Shown one piece after another: positions 17,334 to 26,741 of a DNA stretch of 40,388 nucleotides. How positions within the stretch are numbered: position 1 is the stretch's first letter; every line of letters starts with the position of its first letter. A program made the position numbers and the translations under genes. A model generated the notes under the pieces. The model saw only the letters and a program-made list of their open reading frames with translations, was not told the DNA's origin and made no database searches. Source of the stretch: Pleurocapsa sp. MO_192.B19 (GTDB lineage Bacteria > Cyanobacteriota > Cyanobacteriia > Cyanobacteriales > Xenococcaceae); NCBI GenBank assembly GCA_030064975.1, contig JASJDX010000008.1:1-40388 (forward strand). Reading direction: 5' to 3'.

Positions 17334-18497
17334 TTAAATGATTGAAAAGGTCTGTGAAAGAGCTGTTTCTACTTGTATTGTCCGTTCTCGATAATTCTTA
17401 ACCCCTGATTCTATATTTCTTCTAGCTGCTAATGAATTGTCTAATATATTTTTAATTTCAGGAATTAGACGCGTCCTATCAAATGAATTCAAGGGAATTG
17501 AAAGATTTGACTGGTCAATTTCTTCCATAAAACCTCTAACTTTCGGAGCATATTCGGCAGCTATAGCAGGTATACCTAGACCAGCTGAAAGAATAAGCGA
17601 ATGCAGCCGCATGCCAATCATTAGGTCTAAACCAGAGATTAGACTACTGAGATCTTTTAGAGTTCCAAAATATCGATGTACAACAAATTTTTCTGAATAA
17701 CGACTATAGCGTAGTACTTCTAATGCACTTTCGTAATCATCATCGATAGGATGATAGCTGTGTTGATAGGTTCGGAAGGGCAAAAAATGTACCGTAGCAC
17801 CATATTTTTCTACTAAGAAATCTGCTACTGCTGCAATCTCTTTGAGCAAGGTAGTATAAACACTTGCATCTACTGATGGACCGCGACCACTTAAATGCCG
17901 AACTGAGATTCCTACCTGAAAAGGTCGATTCGTAGGAAGTTTGGATTGAGAAAAAGTTTCTGGTAAAAAATGTAGTGCCAAATCGCTCATGACATGAATA
18001 GTATTATTGACACCTAATTCTTCTAGCTTTAATTTTGACTTTACATCGCGTACTGCTAAAAAATCGACTTGATTCAGAACTTTAGGGATGAGAATCTTAG
18101 ATTCCTGCTTCCAAATTTCTCCAACGCTTATTCCCAGAACGAGTGTACGGCGGCGGAGTTTAATAGCATACTGTAGTGGGTGTAACCAAGTTTCTGCAAT
18201 AGAGGATTTTGCACTATCACGAAGCAAGTCACCACCTCCAAGTACAAAATAGCGATTCTGAAGGATTTTCAAAAGATGTTGAATTTTAAGTCTTTTTCTA
18301 GTTGGGCGACGGATAGATTCTACAGAGTATTGTGTCTGAGTATTTTGCGGATCATTGGAAAAGACGGTAAATGATAGATCTTCTTGTTGCTTTTTCAGCA
18401 AATTTATCATGCCAGCAAGCATAGCCTCATCTCCAAGATTATAGTTGCCATAGAATCCATTAATCAAAACACCTTTTTTTCTAGTCATTTTTTTCAA
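17334..18497 (-). CDS. csaB: Polysaccharide pyruvyl transferase (CsaB-type)
   Basis: GFYGNYNLGDEAMLAGMI N-term, YFVLGGGDLLRD, GMRLHSLILSAGLGIPAIAAEYAPKVRGF. Confidence 0.9.
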   Translation of the reverse strand: MKKMTRKKGVLINGFYGNYNLGDEAMLAGMINLLKKQQEDLSFTVFSNDPQNTQTQYSVESIRRPTRKRLKIQHLLKILQNRYFVLGGGDLLRDSAKSSIAETWLHPLQYAIKLRRRTLVLGISVGEIWKQESKILIPKVLNQVDFLAVRDVKSKLKLEELGVNNTIHVMSDLALHFLPETFSQSKLPTNRPFQVGISVRHLSGRGPSVDASVYTTLLKEIAAVADFLVEKYGATVHFLPFRTYQHSYHPIDDDYESALEVLRYSRYSEKFVVHRYFGTLKDLSSLISGLDLMIGMRLHSLILSAGLGIPAIAAEYAPKVRGFMEEIDQSNLSIPLNSFDRTRLIPEIKNILDNSLAARRNIESGVKNYRERTIQVETALSQTFSII

Positions 18498-18586
18498 ATT
18501 AGTAATTTTATTACCAAAAAAGTTGATAGATAGTTGTTTGCAAAACTCAATTGTTTTTGACTTTTTAGTTCATCTGGTTGATAATT

Positions 18587-20110
18587 TCATTTTTTCTGAA
18601 AATCTTTAGCAATTTTGACAATATCTACCAATGTATGTCTACCATTTGGAAGAATTAACCAAATTGAAAGATAGAGTGAAGAATATATTAAAAAGTCCAG
18701 ACATAATCTGATTAACATATTGATTTCAATTGGAATAAATATGTTAATTGCCATTACTATAGCTGCTGCACCTATTGAAGCAAAACTTGGTAAGGCTATA
18801 GTTTTCATCAAATCGATTGGCTTTAATAATGTTCCCTTGTAACAGTAGATAATTTTAGGAAATAGCAAGAGCGGTCTTGTTAAACCAAAAATTGCTGCTA
18901 CACCAATTGCACCCCATCGAATTCCAATTAAGAAAATTATTGAGTTTAAAGTTGACATTACCAGTTCTATCCGAAACTGGCGATCGGTTCGACCTAGCGT
19001 TTGGTAAACCCATCCTGTGGCAACATTAAATGTACCAATAAAAGCTGCTGGCATTAAAAATCGGAAAATTGTCACTGCACCTATCCACTGCTCTCCTAAC
19101 ATCAAAAGAATTACTTTGTCAGCAGAAGCAAACATAAACCCCACAATTGGCATTCCCAGAGTGGTAATTAGCAAAATTGCTTTGTAGTAGTATCTACGGT
19201 ATTTTTCTGGTTCTGACTGTAATCTGCTCAAAGCTGGGAGAGCAACACTGCTAACAGGACTGTTAACTTGCTGAATAGGTAAGAGAAGTATCTGATAAGC
19301 CTTAGCATAGAGTCCTAACTGTTGAGAACCCCAGTAACGACCGATAAGCAAATTGTCTAAATTACGGGTAAAGTAATTTACCAAGCGAAAACCAGTCAAA
19401 TTTCCACCAAAAGCAAGCATCGATTTAATCGCCGCATCTTTTACAGGTAACCCAGGTCGCCAACTACAGGCAATCCAAACCGCTATCGCATTAGTAAGAA
19501 CAGTAGCAATCTGCATTAGAACTAATGCCCAATAACCTAATCCATACCAGGCAGAAGCAATTGCAACTATCACTCCGACCAACAGCGAAACAATTTCAAT
19601 TTTGGCAAGCTCCTTAAAGCGCATTTGCCTTTGCAGCAGTGCTTGATGCTGAACAGTTAAACCGCCGAAGACAAAGGTGATCGCTAAAACCAGCGTAATT
19701 CCTCGTAAAAGTGGCTCATCATAAAACCAAGCAACCACAGGAGCTAATGCCACCACTACTAAAGCAATGGCACAGCTTATTATTAGGTTGATCCAAAATA
19801 GGGTACTAACTTGCTGATGATTAATCTTGGTTCTTTGAACCGTTGCTGCTGATAAACCTAAATCTTTGAACAACTGCACAAACCCAATAATTACAGTTGC
19901 CATACCAATTAAGCCGTAATCCTCAGGTGATAGCAAACGTGCCAAGACTACGGTAGACCCCATTCTGAGGATAAACTTGAATGCCTGCGCCGTAATTGTC
20001 ACCACACCCCCTCGAACAGAACGCCTTTTTAAATCGTCCTTGAGGTGTTCGGTAGAAAAATACTCTATTGTATTTAGCTTAGATAATTTAGTTTGAGTAG
20101 ATTTTGTCAC
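18587..20110 (-). CDS. Lipopolysaccharide/polysaccharide flippase (Wzx, MOP superfamily)
   Basis: RGGVVTITAQAFKFILRMGSTVVLARLLSPEDYGLIGMATVIIGF... multi-TM MOP-type N-terminus. Confidence 0.92.
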   Translation of the reverse strand: MTKSTQTKLSKLNTIEYFSTEHLKDDLKRRSVRGGVVTITAQAFKFILRMGSTVVLARLLSPEDYGLIGMATVIIGFVQLFKDLGLSAATVQRTKINHQQVSTLFWINLIISCAIALVVVALAPVVAWFYDEPLLRGITLVLAITFVFGGLTVQHQALLQRQMRFKELAKIEIVSLLVGVIVAIASAWYGLGYWALVLMQIATVLTNAIAVWIACSWRPGLPVKDAAIKSMLAFGGNLTGFRLVNYFTRNLDNLLIGRYWGSQQLGLYAKAYQILLLPIQQVNSPVSSVALPALSRLQSEPEKYRRYYYKAILLITTLGMPIVGFMFASADKVILLMLGEQWIGAVTIFRFLMPAAFIGTFNVATGWVYQTLGRTDRQFRIELVMSTLNSIIFLIGIRWGAIGVAAIFGLTRPLLLFPKIIYCYKGTLLKPIDLMKTIALPSFASIGAAAIVMAINIFIPIEINMLIRLCLDFLIYSSLYLSIWLILPNGRHTLVDIVKIAKDFQKK

Positions 20111-20168
20111 TTGAATTGTTTTAATTCCTAATCTATGACATTACGAAACCAACGCAGACTCTATCCCT

Positions 20169-21125
20169 TTAAGACGGAGTATCTTTACCCGAGCCAAGTG
20201 ATCGCCTAATTGCCAACTGTGATAGGGGTGCTAGATATACTGAAACCAGAGTTAATAGCGATCGCGGATCTAAAAGAAATATCGTGCGATCGCAAACCAG
20301 AGCTAGATTGATAAATTTTCTGGCTGATGTTACATCCCCCGCCGTTAAAGATAGTCGTGCTAAATAACGACTCATATAAGCATAAGCAGTTGGCAATAAA
20401 CTATCTATTAATTCTGGACAACGTTTGCAAGCTGCAATAATTACTCGTAATTGGCTAGCTTTCATTTCCTGTACATCAAATGAAAGTCCCGAAGGACGAA
20501 CTCGGTAAAAAGAGTAAACTTTTGGTTCTCGATAAAAATGCCACTTTTTAGTTGCGGCAATTCTCAACCAAAAATCAACATCCTCACAACTGCGTAGAGT
20601 TTCATCAAATCCTCCTATCTCATCAACAATACAGCGACGAAATATAGCATTGGAGCCATGACCAATAAAGTTTTTACAGAGTAAAGCTGCAAGAGGATCT
20701 CGTTTGATTGGTTTTCCACTCAAGCGGATAAAGGTTGGCGTACCATCATCGCTAATTGCTTGAGATGCACTATAGACGATACCGATCTGTGGCGAAGATC
20801 TTAGCCTAGTAACGTGATTAGCCAATTTTCCCAAGCCATAGATGTCATCTCCATCCAAAAGGGCAATGTATTCACTTTGAGCATGACGAATGCCATAGTT
20901 GCGAGCAGAGGAAAGACCACCGTTGGGTTTTTGTAATAATTTAAACCGAGAATCGCGATCGCTAAAGGATTTAATTATTTCAGGAGTGCGATCGCTAGAA
21001 CCATCATCAACTACTAAGACTTCAAAATTACTAAACGATTGGCGTTCTAGAGACGATAGTGCATCTGCGATATATTTTTCAACATTGTAAGCAGGTACGA
21101 CTACAGATACTTCGGGAGTAGACAT
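20169..21125 (-). CDS. Glycosyltransferase family 2
   Basis: PEVSVVVPAYNVEKYIADALSSLERQSFSNFEVLVVDDGSSDRT...GLSSARNYGIRHAQSEYIALLDGDD. Confidence 0.93.
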   Translation of the reverse strand: MSTPEVSVVVPAYNVEKYIADALSSLERQSFSNFEVLVVDDGSSDRTPEIIKSFSDRDSRFKLLQKPNGGLSSARNYGIRHAQSEYIALLDGDDIYGLGKLANHVTRLRSSPQIGIVYSASQAISDDGTPTFIRLSGKPIKRDPLAALLCKNFIGHGSNAIFRRCIVDEIGGFDETLRSCEDVDFWLRIAATKKWHFYREPKVYSFYRVRPSGLSFDVQEMKASQLRVIIAACKRCPELIDSLLPTAYAYMSRYLARLSLTAGDVTSARKFINLALVCDRTIFLLDPRSLLTLVSVYLAPLSQLAIRRSLGSGKDTPS

Positions 21126-21145
21126 AATATAGCTACTTAATTAAG

Positions 21146-22084
21146 TTATGAGTAATTGATCTTCGTGCCGATCAAATTAGTTTTTGAGTCTATTACCTGA
21201 TTAGTGTTGGATTGGGGAATATCTTCCTTTATTTGATTTTTGCTAGTTTGGATAGAATAAAAATCATGATACTTAGCCCAAAAAAGATTGAGTAAGAAAA
21301 GAGAATTTCCTAACAAATATCTTGCAGCTAAACGTTTTGGCTCTCTCATTAAACGAAATAGCCACTCCAAACCCATATCAGACATCCATTGAGGAGAGTT
21401 TGGCACTAATCCCGCCAGGCGATCGATAACTGCACCACAAGGAATCATTACCAGAGCTTTTAGATTTTGATAATTATTTTGAATCCACAGTTCTTGCAGC
21501 GGCATTCCCATCCCTACGATTAAAATATCGGGCTGAAACTGATTTATTTTTTCAATCACAGTTTGATTTTCAACAGGATCGTTGTGGTCAAAGTATCCAT
21601 GATGGCCAGCTATTTTTAAAGCGGGATGTTTGACTTTTTCATTGTTGAGGGCTGTTTCTAAAATTTGCGGTTTAGAGCCCAATAAAAATACCGATAATTT
21701 ATGTCGCTCACACTTATCTAGTAACTTGGGAATCATTAAAGTTAAAGGTACTCTGTGGTGAGATGAAACACATACACCTTTGAGCTTTAAGCCTTGTAAC
21801 ATACCCATGCCATCACAAACAGTAATATCAGCATTTTGTTGAAATGCTAAAAATTGGGGTAATAACATGGATAAATTAAAAGCATGAACATTGTAGTTAG
21901 AAACAGTAATTTTGGCTTTCTGCTTACAACTTGTATAGATCGCTTCAACAATTGTATCGGTGGTAGCTAAATTGAGCCGCCTATTGAGCAGATAAACTGA
22001 AGAAAACTTTGATTTAATAGATTCATACTTGGCACTTTCTACTTTGACACTTTCTACCTTGGCGCTTTCTACATCTGACAACAT
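21146..22084 (-). CDS. WecG/TagA/CpsF family glycosyltransferase
   Basis: VYLLNRRLNLATTDTIVEAI..., SNYNVHAFNLS, ADITVCDGMG, LGSKPQILETA, PDILIVGMGMPLQELWI, PCGAVIDRLAG. Confidence 0.92.
   Translation of the reverse strand: MLSDVESAKVESVKVESAKYESIKSKFSSVYLLNRRLNLATTDTIVEAIYTSCKQKAKITVSNYNVHAFNLSMLLPQFLAFQQNADITVCDGMGMLQGLKLKGVCVSSHHRVPLTLMIPKLLDKCERHKLSVFLLGSKPQILETALNNEKVKHPALKIAGHHGYFDHNDPVENQTVIEKINQFQPDILIVGMGMPLQELWIQNNYQNLKALVMIPCGAVIDRLAGLVPNSPQWMSDMGLEWLFRLMREPKRLAARYLLGNSLFLLNLFWAKYHDFYSIQTSKNQIKEDIPQSNTNQVIDSKTNLIGTKINYS
22029..22073. repeat. 15-bp in-frame tandem repeat (x3) at the 5' end of the WecG-like gene
   Basis: ttggcactttctact / ttgacactttctacc / ttggcgctttctaca, encoding AKVES VKVES AKYES (reverse strand). 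Confidence 0.9.
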
Positions 22085-22355
22085 AAGATACTTCCTAATT
22101 TTTTTGATGCATACTGAGTAGAGGTTTACAGCGGTTTTACCTGAATATTTTTAAATCGTCAAGTGTAATGAACAAATTAATTATCAACCCACCTGAAGCA
22201 CGTCAATTCGTAATATATTAAGTAGGGTTTGCTGAATAAAGGAGAAAAGTAGGCACAAGTCAACAGTGAAGGAGGTTGCTGCCTAAAAAAATTGATTCAG
22301 ATGTCAGAAAAACTGCTAAAGTACTTCAAAACCTTTGAACATTAAGTAGGTGATT

Positions 22356-22770
22356 GTGTACCGCAAAGTAGAGCAAACCTTGAACCCAGCAGAAAACTTC
22401 GAGCTTCCTTTCGAGGGAAAGCTATCGGAAAATAATCGTTGGGTAATCATGGCGTAACTAATACAGGGCGTCAGAGTTTGAAGAGGAGTATGCGGTGCTT
22501 TTTTCAGAAGAAATGGGCACACCAGCTAAACCGTTTAGGATGGCGTTGACAGCATTAATAATCAAAGAAAAGTTAGGGACAAGCGATCTCAAAACAGTAG
22601 AACAAATCAAAGAAAATCCCTATTTACAATATTTTATAGGACTATCATCCTATAGCAATGAAGCTTCCTTAGACCCATAAATGTTATGTCACATCAGACA
22701 AAGAATCAACATAAACTTAGTGAATAAAATCAATCAAGAAATGGTAGGGAGTTTGATATATAGCCGTACA
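22356..22770 (+). pseudogene. Degenerate IS5/IS1182-like transposase N-terminal remnant
   Basis: VYRKVEQTLNPAENFELPFEGKLSENNRWVIMA* then shifted frame ASEFEEEYAVLFSEEMGTPAKPFRMALTALIIKEKLGTSDLKTVEQIKENPYLQYFIGLSSYSNEASLDP*MLCHIRQRIN; stops and frameshift. Confidence 0.8.
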
Positions 22771-22849
22771 AAGTTATATTAGGACATATTAGTTATTAGC
22801 TCGAAAGTAGCAAGTAGCAATTTTAAAGAGTGTCCTAACCTAAATACGT

Positions 22850-23050
22850 AATGCTATAAAATCACCGTAGCGAAGAGAAAATATAGGCGAATAACACAAT
22901 CTTCAACCCAGCGATCCCCAATAAAATCTGGAGCAGAAAAATTATAGCCCGTAAAACTCAGTAAGCAAGGAATAGCTACTAATAAACACAATTTTAGACG
23001 TTGACGTAAAAAGCGAGAGTGACACTCTTTATATTCAAAAGATTCTGCAG
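22850..23050 (-). pseudogene. Small membrane-segment remnant, possibly N-terminus of a sensor/cyclase protein
   Basis: Minus strand: EKPAESFEYKECHSRFLRQRLKLCLLVAIPCLLSFTGYNFSAPDFIGDRWVEDCVIRLYFLFATVIL*; preceded by a stop in frame. Confidence 0.3.
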
Positions 23051-23087
23051 GTTTTTCAAACCCTCGCTATACCTGCTAAACGTTCTT

Positions 23088-24290
23088 CTAACTAGTAGGT
23101 AAATCTCTTTCAGTTTTTACCCATCTACTTTGAGGTTTTACTAAGAATTTGAGGTAGATTGGGATTTTACTCAAAATATAAAAGGGAATAGCAATGAGAT
23201 TTTTTAGAGGAAGATCAGAACGTCCAAATCTACTCCAAGCAAGGAATAGTCCTGTTGTGAGGAAGCCTCCTGCTATGCCGACTAAAATTGCGGGGGTAAT
23301 AGAAACTACGCCGATGATTGCTGCTAACAAGGTAAATATCATGCTAGCTAACCAGATGATTACGAGTAAAGACAACGGCGGAATAAAAATATCTAAAGCT
23401 AACCCCAAGGCGGCAAAACTCCCTGTTTTGAAGAAGGCTTTGAGTAGTCGAGGCACTTCCACTAAGATCATTTCCAAATGACCATGTTCCCAGCGCGATC
23501 GCTGACTTTGAGCGTCTTTGTCTTTCATGAGGCGACCAACTACCAAAGCATCTTCACAGAAAACAGGAATTGAACCAGCCAAAGCTAAGTCTACTGTTAG
23601 CTGCAAATCATCCGTAGTTTTGCTCCCTGCCAAAGAAACCTGGCTAATTAATGACCAAGGAAAAGCCATTCCCGAACCTGTAAGTAAGCAGTGCCATCCC
23701 AAGCGATTTAAACCCAACAGACGTACTAAATTTTTAACCTTGATCGAGAACATCGAGATCTTATCTTTGAGACTGGGTAATTCTGGCTGTTCCATAAGAT
23801 AGGTTGCCTGTACTGGTCTACCTGTAGCGATCGCCTTACACGTAATATTTTTGATTGTGTCGGGTTCAATAATACAGTCACCATCCAGAATGACTAGAAC
23901 TTCAGGAGGGTTATCTTTAATCTGCTGCATGGCATAATCTAAAGCATATCCCTTACCCCGATGAGTTAAATTTTCTCGTTCTAATACTGTTACTCCCACA
24001 GATCTAGCTAGTTCCGCAGTATTGTCGTGGCAATTATCAGCAATGACAATGACTTGATCTTCTTCTGTTATTTGTTGCAGCAATACTTCTAATACTTCTA
24101 TGATTTGTGCGGCTTCATTATGAGCAGGAATTAAAACTGTAGTTTTTGGTCGTTCAGCATCGGCTACATCTAGATTAGATGGCTGTGAGACAAAAGCAGC
24201 AAGGATTTCAATAAAAAAAATGAAACAGGGAATAATTAAAATTACTCCGCCTAACAATAAAACGGTATTTAAACTCGTAAGAAATTCCAT
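23088..24290 (-). CDS. Membrane glycosyltransferase family 2 (cellulose synthase-like)
   Basis: PKTTVLIPAHNEAAQIIEVLEVLLQQ..., VLVILDGDCIIEPDTI, SRWEHGHLEMI (Q/RxxRW-like), TM segments at both ends. Confidence 0.9.
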   Translation of the reverse strand: MEFLTSLNTVLLLGGVILIIPCFIFFIEILAAFVSQPSNLDVADAERPKTTVLIPAHNEAAQIIEVLEVLLQQITEEDQVIVIADNCHDNTAELARSVGVTVLERENLTHRGKGYALDYAMQQIKDNPPEVLVILDGDCIIEPDTIKNITCKAIATGRPVQATYLMEQPELPSLKDKISMFSIKVKNLVRLLGLNRLGWHCLLTGSGMAFPWSLISQVSLAGSKTTDDLQLTVDLALAGSIPVFCEDALVVGRLMKDKDAQSQRSRWEHGHLEMILVEVPRLLKAFFKTGSFAALGLALDIFIPPLSLLVIIWLASMIFTLLAAIIGVVSITPAILVGIAGGFLTTGLFLAWSRFGRSDLPLKNLIAIPFYILSKIPIYLKFLVKPQSRWVKTERDLPTS

Positions 24291-24608
24291 TTTAATAATA
24301 ATTAATTGATAATTTATGATAATTTTAAATGTTGATTAATTAATAATACTATATTAACCTTTTAAAACTGGCACAATTCTGGCAATCTCTCTATATAAGA
24401 AATTTATACTAGATCGGTGTAATTGATAAACCATGTTAAATTTGGTGAAATAAATAATCTAGATTTTAGTAATATACAGTATTGAGTTAACGTTGATTAT
24501 TAATTTTTCATAGGGCAATCTAACTTTTACGTAGTTTAGTTGCCTAACATACTTAATATATATATTGTGTTGTCAAGCTGATTGTAGTAGCTCACCATTT
24601 AAATTCAT

Positions 24609-25556
24609 ATGCTAATCTCCGTTTGTGTTATTACTTTTAAACGCCCCGAAGGCTTAAAACGTCTTCTAGAAGGCCTTAATCAATTAAGCTTTACGACTAT
24701 AGAGCGTCCTAAAATTGAGGTGATTGTAGTAGATAATGACACTTGTGGTGTGGCAATAAAAGTGTGTGAGGAAGTCAAACCTAATTTCCAGTGGTCACTC
24801 AAAACTGATATAGAATCACAAAGAGGAATTACTTACGCTCGTAACAAATCAGTCAGCTTGGCTTCAAGAGAAGCAGATTTTGTTGCCATCATTGATGATG
24901 ATGAAATACCAGAAGCATCTTGGCTAGAAGAACTATTATTGGCGCAGCAAAAATATAATGCAGATGTAGTAACTGGCCCAGTTTTACCTTACTTTCAAGA
25001 AAGTAATGTCCCTAGTTGGGTGAGAACAGGAGGTTTCTTTAACACTCCTCGCTATCAAACTGGAGATAGACGTCATGTCGCCTTTACTAATAATGTTATA
25101 GTCCGGGGTGAGATTATCCGCCAGTATGATAGGGTGTTTGACGATCGCTTTGCCATTACAGGAGGCGAAGATTCACACTTTTTTTTGAGCCTTAACAAAG
25201 CAGGGTACAAGATTATCTGGGCAAATGAAGCCATTGTTTATGACTGGGTTCCTGCTTCTCGTACTAATCTGAAGTGGATTCTGGCAAGAGGTTATCGCAC
25301 TTGGGGTACTCATAGTTTAGTCGAGAAAGAGCTATACCCTTCGATGCAGGTGCAATTTATCAGGATGCTTAAGGGACTGGCATTGATTATGCTGGGTATC
25401 GTTAAACTAATTCCCGCCTCTTTGATGGGGAAACAAGCGATCGCCAATGCTCTCTTATCGATTTATCGAGGTGCTGGAACTTTCGCCGGTTTACTAGGTA
25501 TAGATTATCAAGAATATAAGACAGTTCATACCGATCTAGGAGTCAGTGAACATTGA
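24609..25556 (+). CDS. Glycosyltransferase family 2
   Basis: [26 protein letters not shown]...[29 protein letters not shown]...GGEDSHFF. Confidence 0.9.
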   Translation: MLISVCVITFKRPEGLKRLLEGLNQLSFTTIERPKIEVIVVDNDTCGVAIKVCEEVKPNFQWSLKTDIESQRGITYARNKSVSLASREADFVAIIDDDEIPEASWLEELLLAQQKYNADVVTGPVLPYFQESNVPSWVRTGGFFNTPRYQTGDRRHVAFTNNVIVRGEIIRQYDRVFDDRFAITGGEDSHFFLSLNKAGYKIIWANEAIVYDWVPASRTNLKWILARGYRTWGTHSLVEKELYPSMQVQFIRMLKGLALIMLGIVKLIPASLMGKQAIANALLSIYRGAGTFAGLLGIDYQEYKTVHTDLGVSEH

Positions 25557-25587
25557 TTTGTGGTTGCAAATTAGCAGACTTTCAGAC

Positions 25588-26565
25588 TTACCGTGTTTGA
25601 AATATATTTTGTACCATCGGCTTATCTATTGCTCCTGCTGCACGATCTAACTCGGCAACTTCTCCTGCGTCTAGTTGCCAATTTTTAGCGGCGATGTTTT
25701 CTTGAGCTTGTTTGATATTTTTTGCCCCTGGGATAGGAATTGCCCCTTTAGCAATACACCAATTTATAGCTACTTGAGACATAGTTTTATTACGGTATTG
25801 AGCGATCGCTCGTAAACAATTCAAAAGCGATCGCGCTTCAGGGACTAATCTTTTAAATAGTAAACCCCGCAAGCCTTTGGGATAAGTACTTTTGTCGGTA
25901 TATTTCCCTGTTAAAATGCCCAAACATAGAGGACTGTAGGCAATTAACTTGATACCCAATTCATCACAAGTTTCCTTGATGCCTAAATCTGTCACAGGAT
26001 AGGTAGAGAGAAGGGAATATTGCACCTGTAGAGTAGTGATGGGGATATTGCGATCGCTAAATTTTTGATATACTTTTTTAAGTCTTTGTGTGCCATAGTT
26101 AGACAACCCCACACCTTTAACTAAGCCTTGTTCATAAAGATCTGCTAAACCATCTAATAGTTGCCATTCTTGCCAGGGAAAATAATTGGCGGTTGACCAG
26201 TGCATCTGGGCTAAATCCACTCTTCCCATGCGTTGCGCCGAAGCTTTTCCCGCAGCCACCATCGATTTTGGAGTTAGCCGCCAGGGATAAGCAGCTAGTT
26301 TAGTCGCTAGACAAATATTATTTTTATTTACTCCCGAATATTCGCGCTCAAACTTCCCTAATAGTTTTTCACTTTGACCATTAAGTTTACCTGTACCATA
26401 AGAATCGCCAGTATCAAAGAGAGTTACACCGTTGCTCACACAAAGATTAAATACTTCTTGTAATTGACTATCCATACTCTCATCGTAGCCCCAGAGGAGT
26501 CGGTTCCCCCAAGCCCAAGTACCACAACCCATGGTCGGTAAAATCAGTTTTTCCTTAGTTGACAT
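25588..26565 (-). CDS. Aldo/keto reductase
   Basis: TLFDTGDSYGTG, LATKLAAYPWR, GLSNYGTQRLKK, QVQYSLL, PIPGAKNIKQAQENIAA. Confidence 0.93.
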   Translation of the reverse strand: MSTKEKLILPTMGCGTWAWGNRLLWGYDESMDSQLQEVFNLCVSNGVTLFDTGDSYGTGKLNGQSEKLLGKFEREYSGVNKNNICLATKLAAYPWRLTPKSMVAAGKASAQRMGRVDLAQMHWSTANYFPWQEWQLLDGLADLYEQGLVKGVGLSNYGTQRLKKVYQKFSDRNIPITTLQVQYSLLSTYPVTDLGIKETCDELGIKLIAYSPLCLGILTGKYTDKSTYPKGLRGLLFKRLVPEARSLLNCLRAIAQYRNKTMSQVAINWCIAKGAIPIPGAKNIKQAQENIAAKNWQLDAGEVAELDRAAGAIDKPMVQNIFQTR

Positions 26566-26741
26566 AATTGCTCTTTATTTTAATTTGATAGGATATTAAA
26601 AATTAAAGTGGCTAAAATTAGCAGAATAAGCGTAAGTTAGCAGAAAAACATCAAATATCAACAAAAATTTAGAGCTTTATTTGTATACTGCTAAACTTAA
26701 TCGGTTTCATATCCCAGCAAAACCCTTACAACAAGCACAAC

